64,000 bases of DNA. Source: Trichopria drosophilae (lineage: Eukaryota; Arthropoda; Insecta; Hymenoptera; Diapriidae). Below the pieces are notes generated by a model that saw nothing but the letters and a program-made list of their open reading frames with translations, was not told where the DNA came from and searched no databases. Position numbers and translations under genes: made by a program. The stretch covers positions 197,950,001 through 198,014,000 of the forward strand of contig CM059582.1 in the NCBI GenBank assembly GCA_030407085.1. The letters are read 5' to 3'. The stretch's first letter is position 1, and the number at the start of each line of letters is the position of its first letter. Of this stretch, positions 23,201 to 33,371 are shown piece by piece.

Positions 23201-24423
23201 CTAAAAACTTGTTGGGCAGAGATGCCAAATTTTGTTATCTGAGGTCCGATAAAGGTAGAGAGTTTATTGGAGGTAACACAGAGGAGGTTTTGGAGCGATT
23301 AGGTGCTGAACATCAACATTCGAGCCCTGAAACTCCTGAACACAATGGTGTGGCTGAAAGGTTCAACCAAACCATTCAAAACAAGGTCCGAGCATATATG
23401 TTTGATTCGAAATTACCCACCAGTATGTGGGATCTAGCTCTTGCGTCATCTGTATATGCATACAATCGAACTCCTCACCGGTCAATCAATTTTAAAATTC
23501 CCATTCAGGAATTTGCTCCTCATCACCATTTTGATATGAATCAACTAAAACGTTTCGGCTCTCTAGCTTCCATGAAAACTCAGAGAAAAATGGGACCTAA
23601 GTTTGGTCGAGTAGGTAAGAAAGTCATATTGGTTGGTTATACTCCTACCGGCTATCAACTTTATCAACCTGATGAAAGAAAGTTTTATGAGAGCCGAGAT
23701 GTAAGGTTTAATGAAAAATTGGTGTTCGGTGATGTATGGAAGAAAATTGATGTAAAAGATTCGTCAATTGCTGAAGATGTGGTTGATAAAGAAAGTTGGT
23801 TTGTAAATTTTGAAAAAGAGTTCGAGAAGACTACTGAAGATGAGATTTCTAAAGAAATTACAGATAAGACCAATAAGAGAAAACTTTCGGAAACGGAGGG
23901 AGTAATTAAGCCAAAAAGAGGTAGACCAATCAAACATAAAAGGCCGGTGGAATTGGAAAAGAAAGATAAAACCAATGAAGATATTGGTGATTCTGTAAAA
24001 GTACATCTGGTATCTACCGATGTGGAACTCGACGAACGAGAAGAACCTGAAGAAGTGTTGAAAACTGCTGATGAAACTTATCACATTTTATTGGCTAACA
24101 TTAACAATGATCCAGTATCTTACAAAGATGCGATGCAGTCGCAAGAATCGAAGTTCTGGAAAGAAGCTGTTGACGTAGAAATCAATGCCATGAAAGAAAA
24201 TAAAGTTTTTAAGTTCGTTGAAAGACCTGCTATGATGGAAGATGGAAACGAGGCTTATACTGTCGATTCGAGATGGGTGTTTAAAAGAAAATTTAAACAA
24301 GATGAAAACATTAAATATCGTGCAAGGTTAGTTACTCGTGGCTTCAAAGATAAGAGAACATATGACATAAAAGAAACCTATGCACCAGTTTCTCGGTTAC
24401 CCTTAGAATGTTCTTGTCGATAA
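20287..24423 (+). CDS. Copia Gag-Pol polyprotein: gag, protease, integrase, start of RT
   Basis: 1,378-codon frame, open back to a TAA at 20236. The first ATG is codon 20, so a spliced or non-ATG start is possible. An N-terminal hydrophilic/coiled region precedes a UBN2-like gag domain (about residues 200-400). Two CCHC knuckles follow: CFKCHRNGHKAENC at 423-436 and CYNCNKLTSSHLAFNC at 445-460. The protease active site is in LADSGATEH (Asp575). The pre-integrase region has WHVRMGHASVGYL (W855) and CEICMIAK. The integrase triad is Asp922, Asp988 and Glu1024 (spacing DD35E), with PEHNGVAERFNQT. The frame ends near 24400 by a frameshift just before the RT palm, after RWVFKRKFKQDE and ETYAPVSRLP. 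Order PR-IN-RT is diagnostic of copia (Pseudoviridae-type) elements. Confidence 0.93.
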   Translation: MSAELLETVKDCCAATSSVMKKQKHVLKTTMEAISSSKINNLKIEAHLARLVEINEQMITQQEKGNVLMRNLYVTCENEVKKSATERKQQYEEFVNTMDDFRRQIQTYFEGNEDDFEDYDRSEIDQSRNAQLDRGKCLSATESDQYKQPDDVSNKSTPEVNTPTQDEFIKSIVVSELSKFGINDKNKEKEYFTSTLKSAIKETINIQLVNSNSTNVKRDYKLCRNTKFEHFYDFLTSELRSKGLLYVLEEKESNLVNLETEVMEKHKHEVRDIIINRLDEKYHSSVLKIKDPVELIRSIREFKVSETNINPSTVRQRLHSLRYNERKEKAIEFIKRFEETVNLYENIPGEKSLSDAEKRDAFYGAIRCAVPQVQEMEFLSKNSAGQSLSYEKLKLFIIQREADNFQDESSIQKSSALIVQVRCFKCHRNGHKAENCDAKEGERMCYNCNKLTSSHLAFNCPNQPRSRGGSRFRSSRTRSRGRGFGRAVPGNNYQVDTQSNSDRRPTKRPLSNDNFNPKRPKSDRTTNNPYNEGPKRQVLQKRGSYKRGTGKFFLTYSPSKKPFDRNKVLVRFLADSGATEHLTNSKIIFRNFDANDKRILRCANGSPSADMRTEGVGNIEIKINDESSLELYDVLCAESLSENLLSLRKFAEAGLSIYLDNEKIDIFDPISNDSFITGVYQKPFWVIECEINRNTISGLNRDKFNKGIVADMRSMSGVDKTHAMFTTRSVSAKEKLKQIESDNISLFDDKESHEDEKNFNLNELVEKSEEVKQNSDQNKDELKLHTDEKVLVPADDQTNPEGYSDKLKIFEHSRFDTTIWDRKFSEFSEVETIEDESPFNSNNSKFIKNNKAMLWHVRMGHASVGYLRTLQKLFPKNKSLQDVVFDNSILDCEICMIAKIKKQPFSSTRSRATQPLQIVHSDTMGPITPATFPKGYRFISVFIDDKTRLAMAYPMRAKSDTGECLEAFIRSAKNLLGRDAKFCYLRSDKGREFIGGNTEEVLERLGAEHQHSSPETPEHNGVAERFNQTIQNKVRAYMFDSKLPTSMWDLALASSVYAYNRTPHRSINFKIPIQEFAPHHHFDMNQLKRFGSLASMKTQRKMGPKFGRVGKKVILVGYTPTGYQLYQPDERKFYESRDVRFNEKLVFGDVWKKIDVKDSSIAEDVVDKESWFVNFEKEFEKTTEDEISKEITDKTNKRKLSETEGVIKPKRGRPIKHKRPVELEKKDKTNEDIGDSVKVHLVSTDVELDEREEPEEVLKTADETYHILLANINNDPVSYKDAMQSQESKFWKEAVDVEINAMKENKVFKFVERPAMMEDGNEAYTVDSRWVFKRKFKQDENIKYRARLVTRGFKDKRTYDIKETYAPVSRLPLECSCR

Positions 24424-25700
24424 TTAATAAAAATGACTTTACAGCTTATCAACTTGATGTTAAAACTGCCTTCTTGAATGGTACTCTGGAAAATGAATTA
24501 TACATGGAAATTCCCGACGGAATTGAAGTGTCTGATGAGTTTAAAAATACTCACGTATGCAAACTGGAACGTGCCGTTTATGGATTGAGGGTAAGTCCTA
24601 AAAGATGGAACATAAGATTCACTGAAGCAGCAAACAAAATTGTACTGTTTGCCAACGACTGTGAACCCTGCTTGTTTAAATGGCAAAAAGATAAGAAATA
24701 TGTTATTCTACTCTTATATGTGGATGACATTTTGTTGGCAGGTAATGACGAAAATAAAATAACTGAAATAAAGTCCCAGCTACAAGAAGAATTCAAAATG
24801 AAAGATCTCGGTGAACCAAAAGAATTCTTGGGTATAGAAATATTGCGAGACAGAGAAAACAAAGTAATGACTCTCAGTCAAGAAAAATATATATCTAAAA
24901 TTTTAGAAAAATTTAAATTTCCCGGCATGTTTGCTCAAAGAACTCCCATGATCACGACACAAGCCAGAAATCGAGAAAGGCGTTTGAGAGAAGAATCTGA
25001 CGATGAGGTACAAATTGAGAGTAACCTATCATCCTACACCTCTTATAGAGAAGTGGTAGGAAGCTTGCTTTACTTAGCTGGGGCTACACGTCCTGACCTC
25101 TCATACACAGTGAACGTTCTTAGTCGTCACCAAAACGATCCCTCTGAAAATGAATGGTCTATGGTAAAAAGAGTTTTAAGGTATCTAGTGGGGACTAAGA
25201 AACTAGGACTAGTTTATTTGGGAATTACAAACGATATGGAAGCTTTCTCAGACGCTAGTTTTGCTGATTGCAATAACTCACTGACTACATGTGGGCATTT
25301 AATCAAACTATTTGGTGATACCGTTGTCTGGAAAACCCAGAAACAAAGTTATGTGTCTCTGTCAACTTGTCAGGCCGAATATGTTGCGATGAGTTACGCC
25401 TGTCAAGATATTATAAGTTCGGAGAAGTCATTAAATGTGATAATTGACACAAGTTTCTGTCCGGTTACATTAAGATGTGATAATAAGGCAGCTGAGGTCT
25501 GTGCCAAAACCGATGGAGGAAACAAACTTAGGCACATGCCTGAAGTTAAAGAAAACTATGTTAAAGAATGTGTTAAAAGAAACATAGTTCAAATAAAGTG
25601 GATTCCTTCAAAAATGCAAATTGCTGATTTGCTAACAAAACCACTTTCATTTGAATTGCACAGAAAACTCGTTAATTTGATCGCTAATAGAAAAGATTGA
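24408..25700 (+). CDS. Copia Pol, remainder: reverse transcriptase and RNase H
   Basis: 430-codon frame, +1-shifted relative to the upstream frame by an apparent small deletion near 24400. It contains YQLDVKTAFLNG (first palm Asp), YGLRVSPKRW, the catalytic LLLYVDDILLAG near 24711-24745, and MKDLGEPKEFLGIEI. The copia RNase H region has EAFSDASFADC, CQAEYVAMSYACQD and RCDNKAAEVC, then the usual end IKWIPSKMQIADLLTKPLS. The start Met is only the first in frame; in an active copy this would be part of one polyprotein. A single lesion in about 5.4 kb of coding sequence suggests recent activity. Programmed frameshifting is unlikely because the break lies inside the RT domain. Confidence 0.92.
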   Translation: MFLSIINKNDFTAYQLDVKTAFLNGTLENELYMEIPDGIEVSDEFKNTHVCKLERAVYGLRVSPKRWNIRFTEAANKIVLFANDCEPCLFKWQKDKKYVILLLYVDDILLAGNDENKITEIKSQLQEEFKMKDLGEPKEFLGIEILRDRENKVMTLSQEKYISKILEKFKFPGMFAQRTPMITTQARNRERRLREESDDEVQIESNLSSYTSYREVVGSLLYLAGATRPDLSYTVNVLSRHQNDPSENEWSMVKRVLRYLVGTKKLGLVYLGITNDMEAFSDASFADCNNSLTTCGHLIKLFGDTVVWKTQKQSYVSLSTCQAEYVAMSYACQDIISSEKSLNVIIDTSFCPVTLRCDNKAAEVCAKTDGGNKLRHMPEVKENYVKECVKRNIVQIKWIPSKMQIADLLTKPLSFELHRKLVNLIANRKD

Positions 25701-26021
25701 ATATTTAGTTAATAGTTATAATTACAGAATGTTATATTAATGTGATTGCGATTTTCAGGAAATCGACGTGGAACTGCGTGCTGATTTATGATGTAATATA
25801 CGATAATAACCAAAAGAAAATTTATATAAACATGTTTTGTGGCATTAAACGAGAAACGGCAAATTATGAATGATCGAAACCTGCGCCACTACGTTACTCG
25901 AACTTATTTTGTTAAAAATCTAAATGTATTTTCCGTTTACTATTTCGATTTAGTTAAACCAGCGTTACTGTTGCCGAACGGCTTGCGTTAAATGTTTAAT
26001 GTATTTGTATGAATATAATTT

Positions 26022-26034
26022 CGGTGGGAGGGAG
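26022..26034 (+). other. Polypurine tract
   Basis: GGTGGGAGGGAG directly abuts the 3' LTR, the expected primer for plus-strand synthesis. Confidence 0.75.
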
Positions 26035-26250
26035 TGTTGAGTTTGTACCATTGCGTAGCACCTCTATTATACTTTCTATGGCGCACCTTCCCTCTCCGCT
26101 ATTCTGCTTCGCGCCGCCGCCGCGCTGTTGAGCCGGCCCTGTTCAGTTCTTTACGAACCTCGGCACCGTGCAGATGTTCCGGCATGAATAAATAAATAAA
26201 GTCTTTTATTCGTGAACGAAGGTCTCTGCTTTTATTAATAAAACCTAACA
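26035..26250 (+). repeat. 3' LTR, 216 bp
   Basis: Begins TGTTGAG and ends CCTAACA (short terminal inverse), contains a GC-rich U3 segment and AATAAATAAATAAAG polyadenylation-type signals near 26190-26205. Followed by the TTAAC duplication. Confidence 0.9.
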
Positions 26251-26255
26251 TTAAC

Positions 26256-26414
26256 TTATCTTAACATTTTACAAAATATATTTTAATATTATAAATTATT
26301 CGGGTTCCTTATTGCCTGGTAACTTTCGTTCTGATCCCGATCCCTCTCCGCGGTCGCGGATGCATTTTTCTGCGTACTGACGCCGGTCAGGGCTAATAGT
26401 TTTCTTTTTTTTTA
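26256..26414. other. Short spacer between copia and SINE
   Basis: No gene or repeat recognised. Confidence 0.4.
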
Positions 26415-26873
26415 GTCGGCGTGATGGTCGTGCGGGCTAAGGCGTCGGTCTTAGTCCGCCCGAACTGAACGTCGCGAAGGGCCCGAGTTCGAATCCCCGT
26501 CCTGCAATTTTCTCTGCTTATGTCCATTGTGGAATAACCGGGGAACTTTGCTGGGCGAGGGTACGAATTTGGGACCGCTGCCGACCCCCGTCGGCAGTTA
26601 TCGGTACCGTCAGCGTCTTATCCGCGGTCGGTACGTCGTGGGTCTTATCTCGGATAAAGAGGGGGATAAGCCCCGCGTCGTACTCGCTAAGGCACAGACC
26701 GTCGAATCTGCTGGTGGTACCGATATTGGGGTAGGGGGGACTGGCTCTGGGTGGGTGTTGTGTGTGCCTATAGTTCTGTCTTGTAATGTCTGTCTCTGTC
26801 CTGTACCTCTCCACCCGAGAGCCGACCCGCAAACAGACATATTCGTCATTAACGCGGGGGAAAATTTCCTGTC
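26415..26873 (+). mobile_element. GC-rich SINE with tRNA-Leu/Ser-like head
   Basis: The head GTCGGCGTGATGGTCGTGCG... (A box) and GAGTTCGAATCCCCGTCCTG (B box, near 26488-26506) are separated by a long, class-II-like variable region, and GGCTAAGGCG resembles tRNA-Leu. A GC-rich unrelated body follows to about 26873. The frame at 26527-26943 inside it is fortuitous. The 3' end and duplication were not defined. Confidence 0.6.
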
Positions 26874-29436
26874 CTTTTTGTCCCTTGCTTTCTTTTTTTT
26901 AACTTATCAATTTGCCGTTCTGGCAGAATTTAATTTCTTTTAGACAGATAATAGTTAACGTGATATATAAGACGTAAAGAAACGTTACAATATATATTAT
27001 ATATATATGGACCATTCCACCAAATATCGTCGGTTCAAAATTTTTTTTTTTTCCTTTCGTGGTTTTTCCAACTATGACTATAAAAAAGATATGCCGTTGT
27101 GGCGAGGTCCCGCGCCTCAGTTGAAAGCGCTATACACAATAAAACGATTTAACGTCGGAATTTTGAAATTTAATTTTAAAGAGTGTAAAAACGCCTTAAG
27201 AAAAGTGTCAAAATGGTTTTTGATGCAAGATTGCTATATTTTTTTTAAATTTGACATTTTTTTCAAACAGTTCGGAAAATTTCCGATCGAAAACATATTT
27301 TAGGCCTGTTTGCTCGTAAGCGGCACAGTTCACAAAAAAAAATAAAAAGATTTATTAGATTTTTTAGCATAGACCACCACCTTATTGACTTATACTTTAC
27401 GCACGGAAAAGCTGTACGTAAACAATATTTCGGCACACGTGTGTATGTGTAAAGTTCTTTACGCATACGCACTTGTATCGAAAACTACTATTAAATAAAA
27501 GAAAAAAGATTCTGAAAATCGGCAAACTCCCTGCGGTGACAATCGGGAAATTTTGAAATAGTCAAAGGCAAAGGACGCCACTACAAATTTCAAAAACGGT
27601 ATCGTCTATTGCAAGTCTGCAACTGACGAATTGCATTCAAATCCGAGTACATTTCAAAAAAACGATACGATACTTTATTTCAGCCATTTTAAATTAATGA
27701 AATGTATGTATACATGGGACATTCCACGTCAAACGAACACTGCTCTGCCCACAATTAAAAACAACCAAAAAATACGAATGAGGGCTCATTTTAGGGCTTA
27801 AAGTCCATAGTTTAAGGTCCATAGAGCTTAAGGTCCATACTTTCGAATACCGAGTGCGCATTTGCAAAAATCCAAAATGGCCGCTCCAATATGGCGTCCG
27901 GAAGCTCTTAATTTGTTGGAAAAAAAAATTTGTTTAAATCGTTTCAGGTGTTTCAGAGTTTTGGTTCATGTCGTGATTGTTTGGTGATTGTCCATGATAT
28001 TTCAAACAAAAAAGTCCTGTACCAAAATTGGATCTCAGTTTCAGAATTTGAGTGACGGGCCATTGAAATTTAAAAAAAAAGACTTTTTGTGCAATAACTC
28101 GGCTCGCTTTTAAGTTGGTTCAATGAGGGATCATTTTTAAACTTTTTTAAGCCCTACAATCAATCCGCACGAGCATATATAAATATATAGTCGTATTTTG
28201 CAAGTTAAATGCAAAAAAAAATAGAAAAACAACACGTTTTTTCAAGATGGCTGCCAGAATATATTCGGGCGCTAATTTCTACTATCATATTTGTTTTCTG
28301 GAGGCAAAAAATACATTAAATACACATCTTGTATTTCATAATTTCAAACACGTGTAACTTCCGAAGGTTTGCCGCAATTTGATTTTACGGATTGAAAAAT
28401 ACTTAGACATAAATGCCTCCTAACTAAAATGAGACGTATGTATAACGATGCGTAGAAAAGGTACTGTTTTGAAAGATTAGTTGCTATGGAACTAAAGATT
28501 ATATTTAATAATAAAACCATTTTGTGAGTTCTTATCAAGATGCCGTAATGCCACTTCCGATAATGGAATACTCATGTTTCGAAAAATGATTATATCTGCC
28601 CTTCGATTCTAGATATGCTTCAATGACTTCTGACTTATCATTGATTTCGACTTTCTCCAACATAGCAATATTACTTAAAAAATGTATCATGAGTTGGTCA
28701 AATAAACTGTTTCTTTTATATATTATTGTTTTCTAACTTCACTTTATTTTGTTCTTCGAAGAAGTACCATGATGCCGCAATCCGAATATTGTATTGAGGC
28801 ACATGAGTTATGAGCGTTGTAAGATGATTCATTTTATTATTTCTTTATTTTCGAAAAATGAGTAACAAGCTCGAGAGATACGAAACTCTAAAAATTTAAC
28901 TCGGAACCTTTTGTTTGACGTAGAACCCACAGAAATTACCAAGTTTTTGGTAACATAGGACAGTTGATATGTAATGTAGGATCAGAAAAAATTATTTTTA
29001 AATTTCAAATAATCAAACAATTTTATTCTTGAAAAATTAAAGTATTTCAATACATATTCAATAGATCGATACAGAGCAATAAAATACATTCGTTAGATGC
29101 CGGGTAAAATGTTAACAATGTCATAATATCTGTAATATCGGTATTTTCAAATTTTCAAAAATTCTTAGAATCGATGTTTCAACCTCTAGGTGAAGTGTTC
29201 ATGAAGAAATGTCTTGAGTTTGTAAGCATAAGCTTGTTCTTTACTATGAATTTTTTTTAGGACTTATTTATTTCATTGTAGAAAAAACAAATTTCGGAAA
29301 TTCAAACACGTTTGTTTCTTGTGTTGAAACAACAATTTGCAGTTTATCTTCATACATTTTCTGCAAAACACACAATTCTCAATAATCCGAGCAAAAACCA
29401 CTATCGAAATCGATATTTACGAATTTGCTATAACTT
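26874..29436. other. Long non-coding stretch with repeat debris
   Basis: No gene recognised. Noted: a TATATA run at about 26990-27008, GGACCATTCCACC at 27008 and the related GGACATTCCACGTC at 27717, a short tandem TAAGGTCCATA near 27800-27840, and AAAATGGCCGC/AAGATGGCTGCC motifs near 27870 and 28245. These look like edges of old mariner-like repeats but no paired ends were found. Confidence 0.4.
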
Positions 29437-30570
29437 CTACAGCATTTCCCTCCTTCTCTTCAATATATTTACATTTTTGGTTTTTGTATTCTTATTCATC
29501 GTGCCCTTAAACAGCTTGACTTTATTCAAAAACCAGTCATACACAATTTTAGTGAATGAAATATCGTAATAACTAAGAATCAATTCGACAAAAAAGGTCG
29601 GAATAGAAATGCAGATATTTACAACTAAAAGTGCATTTAGTAACTGATATATGAGGAGCGCGTCTGTGTCATTGTTGTCATTTCGAAAAATAATGCTACG
29701 CTTTTCATAAGATTGAAATAATGGTATCGATTCAAACTGGTTTATTCTTTCGACAGCTATCTTATTTACGTATTGGCTAAAACCAACTTCGGTGTACAAT
29801 AGGCGTAAATCGTTAATACGTTCGTAAAAAGGCGAATTCCGACCAAATTTAATGAAATCGAAGTTTATATGAAATTTATCGTAAATGTAACGGACCAGCT
29901 CCTTGTCGTAGTAAAAGTTAGAAAATCGACAAAAATTTCTTTCATGGTGTGATCTAAAATTAAACAAAAGTTCTTGTAGTGTAACAAGCCTTCTATTATG
30001 AATTCATGTGATGGAATGAACGGGATGTTAATTGCTTTTTTTGAGAATTTAATAAAAGTAGAGTCATTTTTATCCATTTGCGTATGGTATATTAATGCGA
30101 TTTCTGAAAAATCAACAAAAGTTAGTGCACCATCAACAACATCTTCCAAAGTATGAAAGTCAATTATAAGGTGCTCATTAGTATTCACTTGGATTAAATT
30201 GCCTAACACATCTGTCGAATAAATGAATGATTCGATGACTAAGCAGGTGAAGATGAGTCTTTCTATAAATATCTTTGGGCTCCAACGTACACCCATACCG
30301 AGGAATATATCCCACATGGTCATAATCCGCCACTCGCTAATAGGCAAACTTATTATTGGCGATATAATCTTAAGAAATATTGCAATCAACAAACTGAGAA
30401 TCAAAAACGGAACTCCACTGAGCGCAACTTGAATTTCAGATCTATACGTGAGAGGCACAGCCATACAATATCCTCTCAACAAGACCAACTTCCTTATTAA
30501 AAAAATGTCTATAATTTTTCGAGGGGCTTCGATGCGATGAATACGAATCTGGCTACATCGCGTCCATCAC
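29437..30570 (-). pseudogene. Divergent ionotropic receptor (IR) C-terminal fragment, frameshifted
   Basis: IRs are glutamate-receptor-like chemosensory cation channels. Reading from about 30570: IHRIEAPRKIIDIF, then RGYCMAVPLTYRSEIQ. A first membrane helix follows (GVPFLILSLLIAIFLKII, near 30410-30360). MTMWDIFLGMGVRW and a pore-side helix (LIFTCLVIESFIYSTDVLG) come next, then an S2-like extracellular lobe. A frameshift near 29870-29965 moves into a second frame ending in a last helix (IYQLLNALLVVNICISIPTF) and a short basic tail, stop near 29437. The amino-terminal half is absent or unrecognisable and a TGA lies just upstream in frame. The helix-pore-helix-S2-helix order is the IR hallmark. 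An annotation as a partial or pseudogenised divergent IR is favoured over an intact gene. Confidence 0.7.
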
Positions 30571-30616
30571 GTCCAGATGTTAACATATCCCAACAGATAA
30601 ATGTAAAAATAAAAAG

Positions 30617-30618
<2 letters not shown>

Positions 30619-30647
<29 letters not shown>

Positions 30648-30648
30648 A
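30619..30648 (+). repeat. (AG)n microsatellite
   Basis: Uninterrupted AG dinucleotides for about 28 bp just upstream of the IR fragment. Confidence 0.95.
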
Positions 30649-30946
30649 CTTCAATGAAAAGACATGAAATAATCCTGGAATTATAGAAAGAAAGTTATTA
30701 TACCGTTTAATAAACTTACAAATACGCATATCATATAGTTATATCATATGTTAGACGTATGCTTATACATCTAAACGCTTGTGTATATAATCGCTCGGAC
30801 AATGTCACTTCGATAGAAAACCCTGATACAAAAACCTCGTAAGTCCTACAATACTAGCGAGGTGGAAACATACAGTAGCGCGTCCATCTATTCGTAGTTC
30901 CGCGAAAGTATACCCGCGATAATTTTAACATAGGAGCACCGTCTAA
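30649..30946. other. Non-coding spacer
   Basis: Nothing recognised between the (AG)n tract and the CTGTAAAAA element. Confidence 0.4.
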
Positions 30947-30947
30947 A

Positions 30948-31304
30948 CTGTAAAAAAAAATCGTGTAAAATTACAGTTGAGAATGGGCTCGAAAATTACC
31001 CACTTTCAACGCAGTGAATTTACTATGTGGAACACAGTAACTTTCCCTAAATCTTGTAATATATTACTCGTTTGTAAAATTACCACGTCCAACGTAGGTT
31101 CGAAAAATTACCTACGTTTGACGTAGTAAAAGTACAACAGTCTAGTATTTTCCCTATACTCGACGTCGTAAATTTACAATGCGGCGGTAAACCTCTAACC
31201 TCACTTCGGTAAAATTTCAACGCTCAACGTAGTGTTATTACCAAATTTTCATGATTGAAAATGACCATTGCATTGTAAATTTCATTTTCATTTTTTACAG
31301 TGTA
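30948..31304. mobile_element. Putative MITE with CTGTAAAAA ends and internal AACGTAG repeats
   Basis: Left end CTGTAAAAAAAAATCG at 30948; right end TTTTTTACAG at about 31295-31304 followed by TG. Inside, a degenerate unit related to AAATTACCNACGTTNAACGTAG recurs five or six times. Termini resemble the nested repeat at 5437-5587 and a lone TTTTTTTACAGTG near 31848. No clear duplication, so boundaries are approximate. Confidence 0.5.
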
Positions 31305-32658
31305 GGCATTAGCAGCAACACGTCGCGACCATTATCGGTGAAAGTGCAAATGAGGGTAGAGAGAGGGGCAAGGAGGTGTCGCAATGCAAGTGGTCTGAAA
31401 AGTATAGAAAAAGTCAATAATGTCAATACGCTACAACGTAACGTTACCACACAAAAATTTCATAGTCCGCTTAACTAAATTATTTTTACAAAATTATTAC
31501 TGATACGTTAGTTATTTGTGAAACACATTCATAATTGTACCAACTAAATAATTCGTCTCCACTTGGTAGCTTTGCCATTCAATAATTGCAAATTATCAAT
31601 TAATTACAGTGATATGAAATGAAAATAAAAAATAAAAAAAAAAATTGAAGGAAACATGTCAATTTGTTCCGCCGACTAATCGCTTAGAAATACTGAACCA
31701 TTTTAACTAAATTATTTTGTCAGAATAGGTATTTCATTTTTATTACGTTTACTAAATTTTTATTGGAATAACTTCATTCAGTTATCTCAACCAGATCGGA
31801 ATGTAAGTAAACTGGTTTAGTTGTCTTCACTACATTTTTTTTACAGTGTAGGTATATTATGTAATTTGACGCACTGGTCACGGAGATCAGTTCACTGAAA
31901 GTTTCACTAAATATTCTGGAGAAAATTAGCAATAAGGTCACTTTCAAGGTCAACATTTAAAAAAACAATTTTTTTTTCATTCTTATTTTAAAATATACGA
32001 AGCAAAGCGAAAAATGTTTGAAAAGGAAAAGATATAGAATGAATTAAATTCTTTACAAAGAAGGTCAGATGTTTTTTTTAGAGAATATCAACGGTAGTTC
32101 TGTAACCAGAAGTGAACTTAAGAATAATGAAATTAAATTGTTCTCTCCATCCTTTCCATCATTGTAGTTAGGTTTGCCTGCAGATGAGGTTGCGACACTC
32201 CACGTCTCCCAGTGTGAAAATGAATTTGTCTTTATTTATAAGGTGTTAAACAGGGGTACTGTTATTACGTAAAATTTATTACATACGAAAATATATATAG
32301 AATATTTTACAGACAAATGGACTAAATATAATTTGTAAACATTGCATCGTGTTTTGATGAACCGAGGCACAACTTTAGTGCGGTTGCAAGATATTCGCTT
32401 AATACTAAAAGAAAGACAATGCCCTAAGAATAAAATTGAAGCTATTATATAAAGACAGTTTAGTCTGTGATGAATTTATGTGTCGAAACAGTGGTAAATA
32501 TAACCATTCTAAAAGTGAGGGGGGGGGGGGATAGTGGGTTTCATAACGGCGCTGGTTGGCCGGCCGATTCCCCGTTAAGCCGATGGATTTCAAATAGCAC
32601 GCCGCCGGCGGATGAGTGCCAATGCAAAATAGTCGATTTTGACATAAAAATGCATTTA
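31305..32658. other. Non-coding; short GC-rich patch
   Basis: AT-rich without coding signal, apart from a G12 run near 32520 and a GC-rich patch (GGTTGGCCGGCCGATTCCCC) to about 32610. No domain found. Confidence 0.4.
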
Positions 32659-32831
32659 AATAAATAAAATAAATAAAATAAGTAAAATAAAGAAAATATA
32701 GGAAATAAATAGTATAAAATAAATAAAATAAAATGAACAAAATAAAAAAAGAAACATAATCGGGTGAGGATGCGAACCTCAAACTTCTACTTCACCAGTC
32801 AAAGACCGCAGCAACTGAGTCAACGAGATTG
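32659..32831 (-). repeat. tRNA-like SINE head (minus) with T-rich tail
   Basis: On the minus strand from 32831: GTTGACTCAGTTGCTGCGG (A box) and GAGGTTCGCATCCTCACC (B box), then a T/A-rich low-complexity tail made of ATTTTATTT units (32659-32757 on the plus strand as AAATAAAAT). It is a tRNA-derived short element or tRNA pseudogene. Confidence 0.55.
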
Positions 32832-33006
32832 ACATGTAAACTGTGGAGTATTTGTCGCATTTCATCATCGGACAACCGGATAAATTTTTCTATATTATTA
32901 TTAAGCAATTAAAGTAATTTACTTTCACATTTCCGTGTGTGACATAACCTTCACATTGTATTTTTTAACAAAATATTGTTTTTAACATTTGTTGATTGGA
33001 GTTTGG
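32832..33006. other. AT-rich spacer
   Basis: Nothing recognised. Confidence 0.4.
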
Positions 33007-33371
33007 AATTAAATACAAAATGTAACAAAAATGTTCGCTGTGATAAAAAGTGAATTTGTAACGAATAATTGAGTATATAAGATAAAAAATTCGTTATTAT
33101 TTTCATAAAGATTTTATAAATATAACATTAATAATAAAATATAATTGTAAAAATCATTATAATAACATCATAATGTATTTTAAAAAAATTAAATACAAAA
33201 TGTAACAAAAATGTTCGCTGTGATAAAAAGTGAATTTGTAACGAATAAGTGAGTATATAAGATAAAAAATTCGTTATTATTTTCATAAAGATTTTATAAA
33301 TATAACATTAATAATAAAATATAATTGTAAAAATCATTATAATAACATCATAATGTATTTTAAAAAAATTA
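33007..33371 (+). repeat. Two-copy 180-bp tandem duplication
   Basis: 33007-33186 is repeated at 33187-33366 with exactly 180-bp spacing and, by eye, one difference (T at 33069, G at 33249), plus 5 bp of a third copy. The unit is AT-rich and non-coding. A recent local duplication is more likely than an old satellite; assembly error is possible. Confidence 0.9.

Larger units (their letters stand above)
18167..26250 (+). mobile_element. Copia-type LTR retrotransposon, 8.1 kb, with atypical 5' end
   Basis: The element is bounded by TGTTGAG... and ...CCTAACA and by the direct repeat TTAAC at 18162-18166 and 26251-26255, a standard 5-bp duplication. Contents in order: 122 bp identical to the 3' LTR start, an intron-bearing exon-like module (18289-19971 and spacer), a leader with TAAGATGAG repeats, gag-pol, a purine tract and the full 216-bp 3' LTR. 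Perfect identity of the shared LTR part and the nearly open gag-pol indicate recent insertion. The normal R-U5 part of the 5' LTR and an obvious primer-binding site are missing, so this copy is chimeric or rearranged. Confidence 0.85.

Noticed and set aside
26527..26943. 138-codon frame
   Set aside because: Lies within the GC-rich SINE body, where long chance frames are expected.
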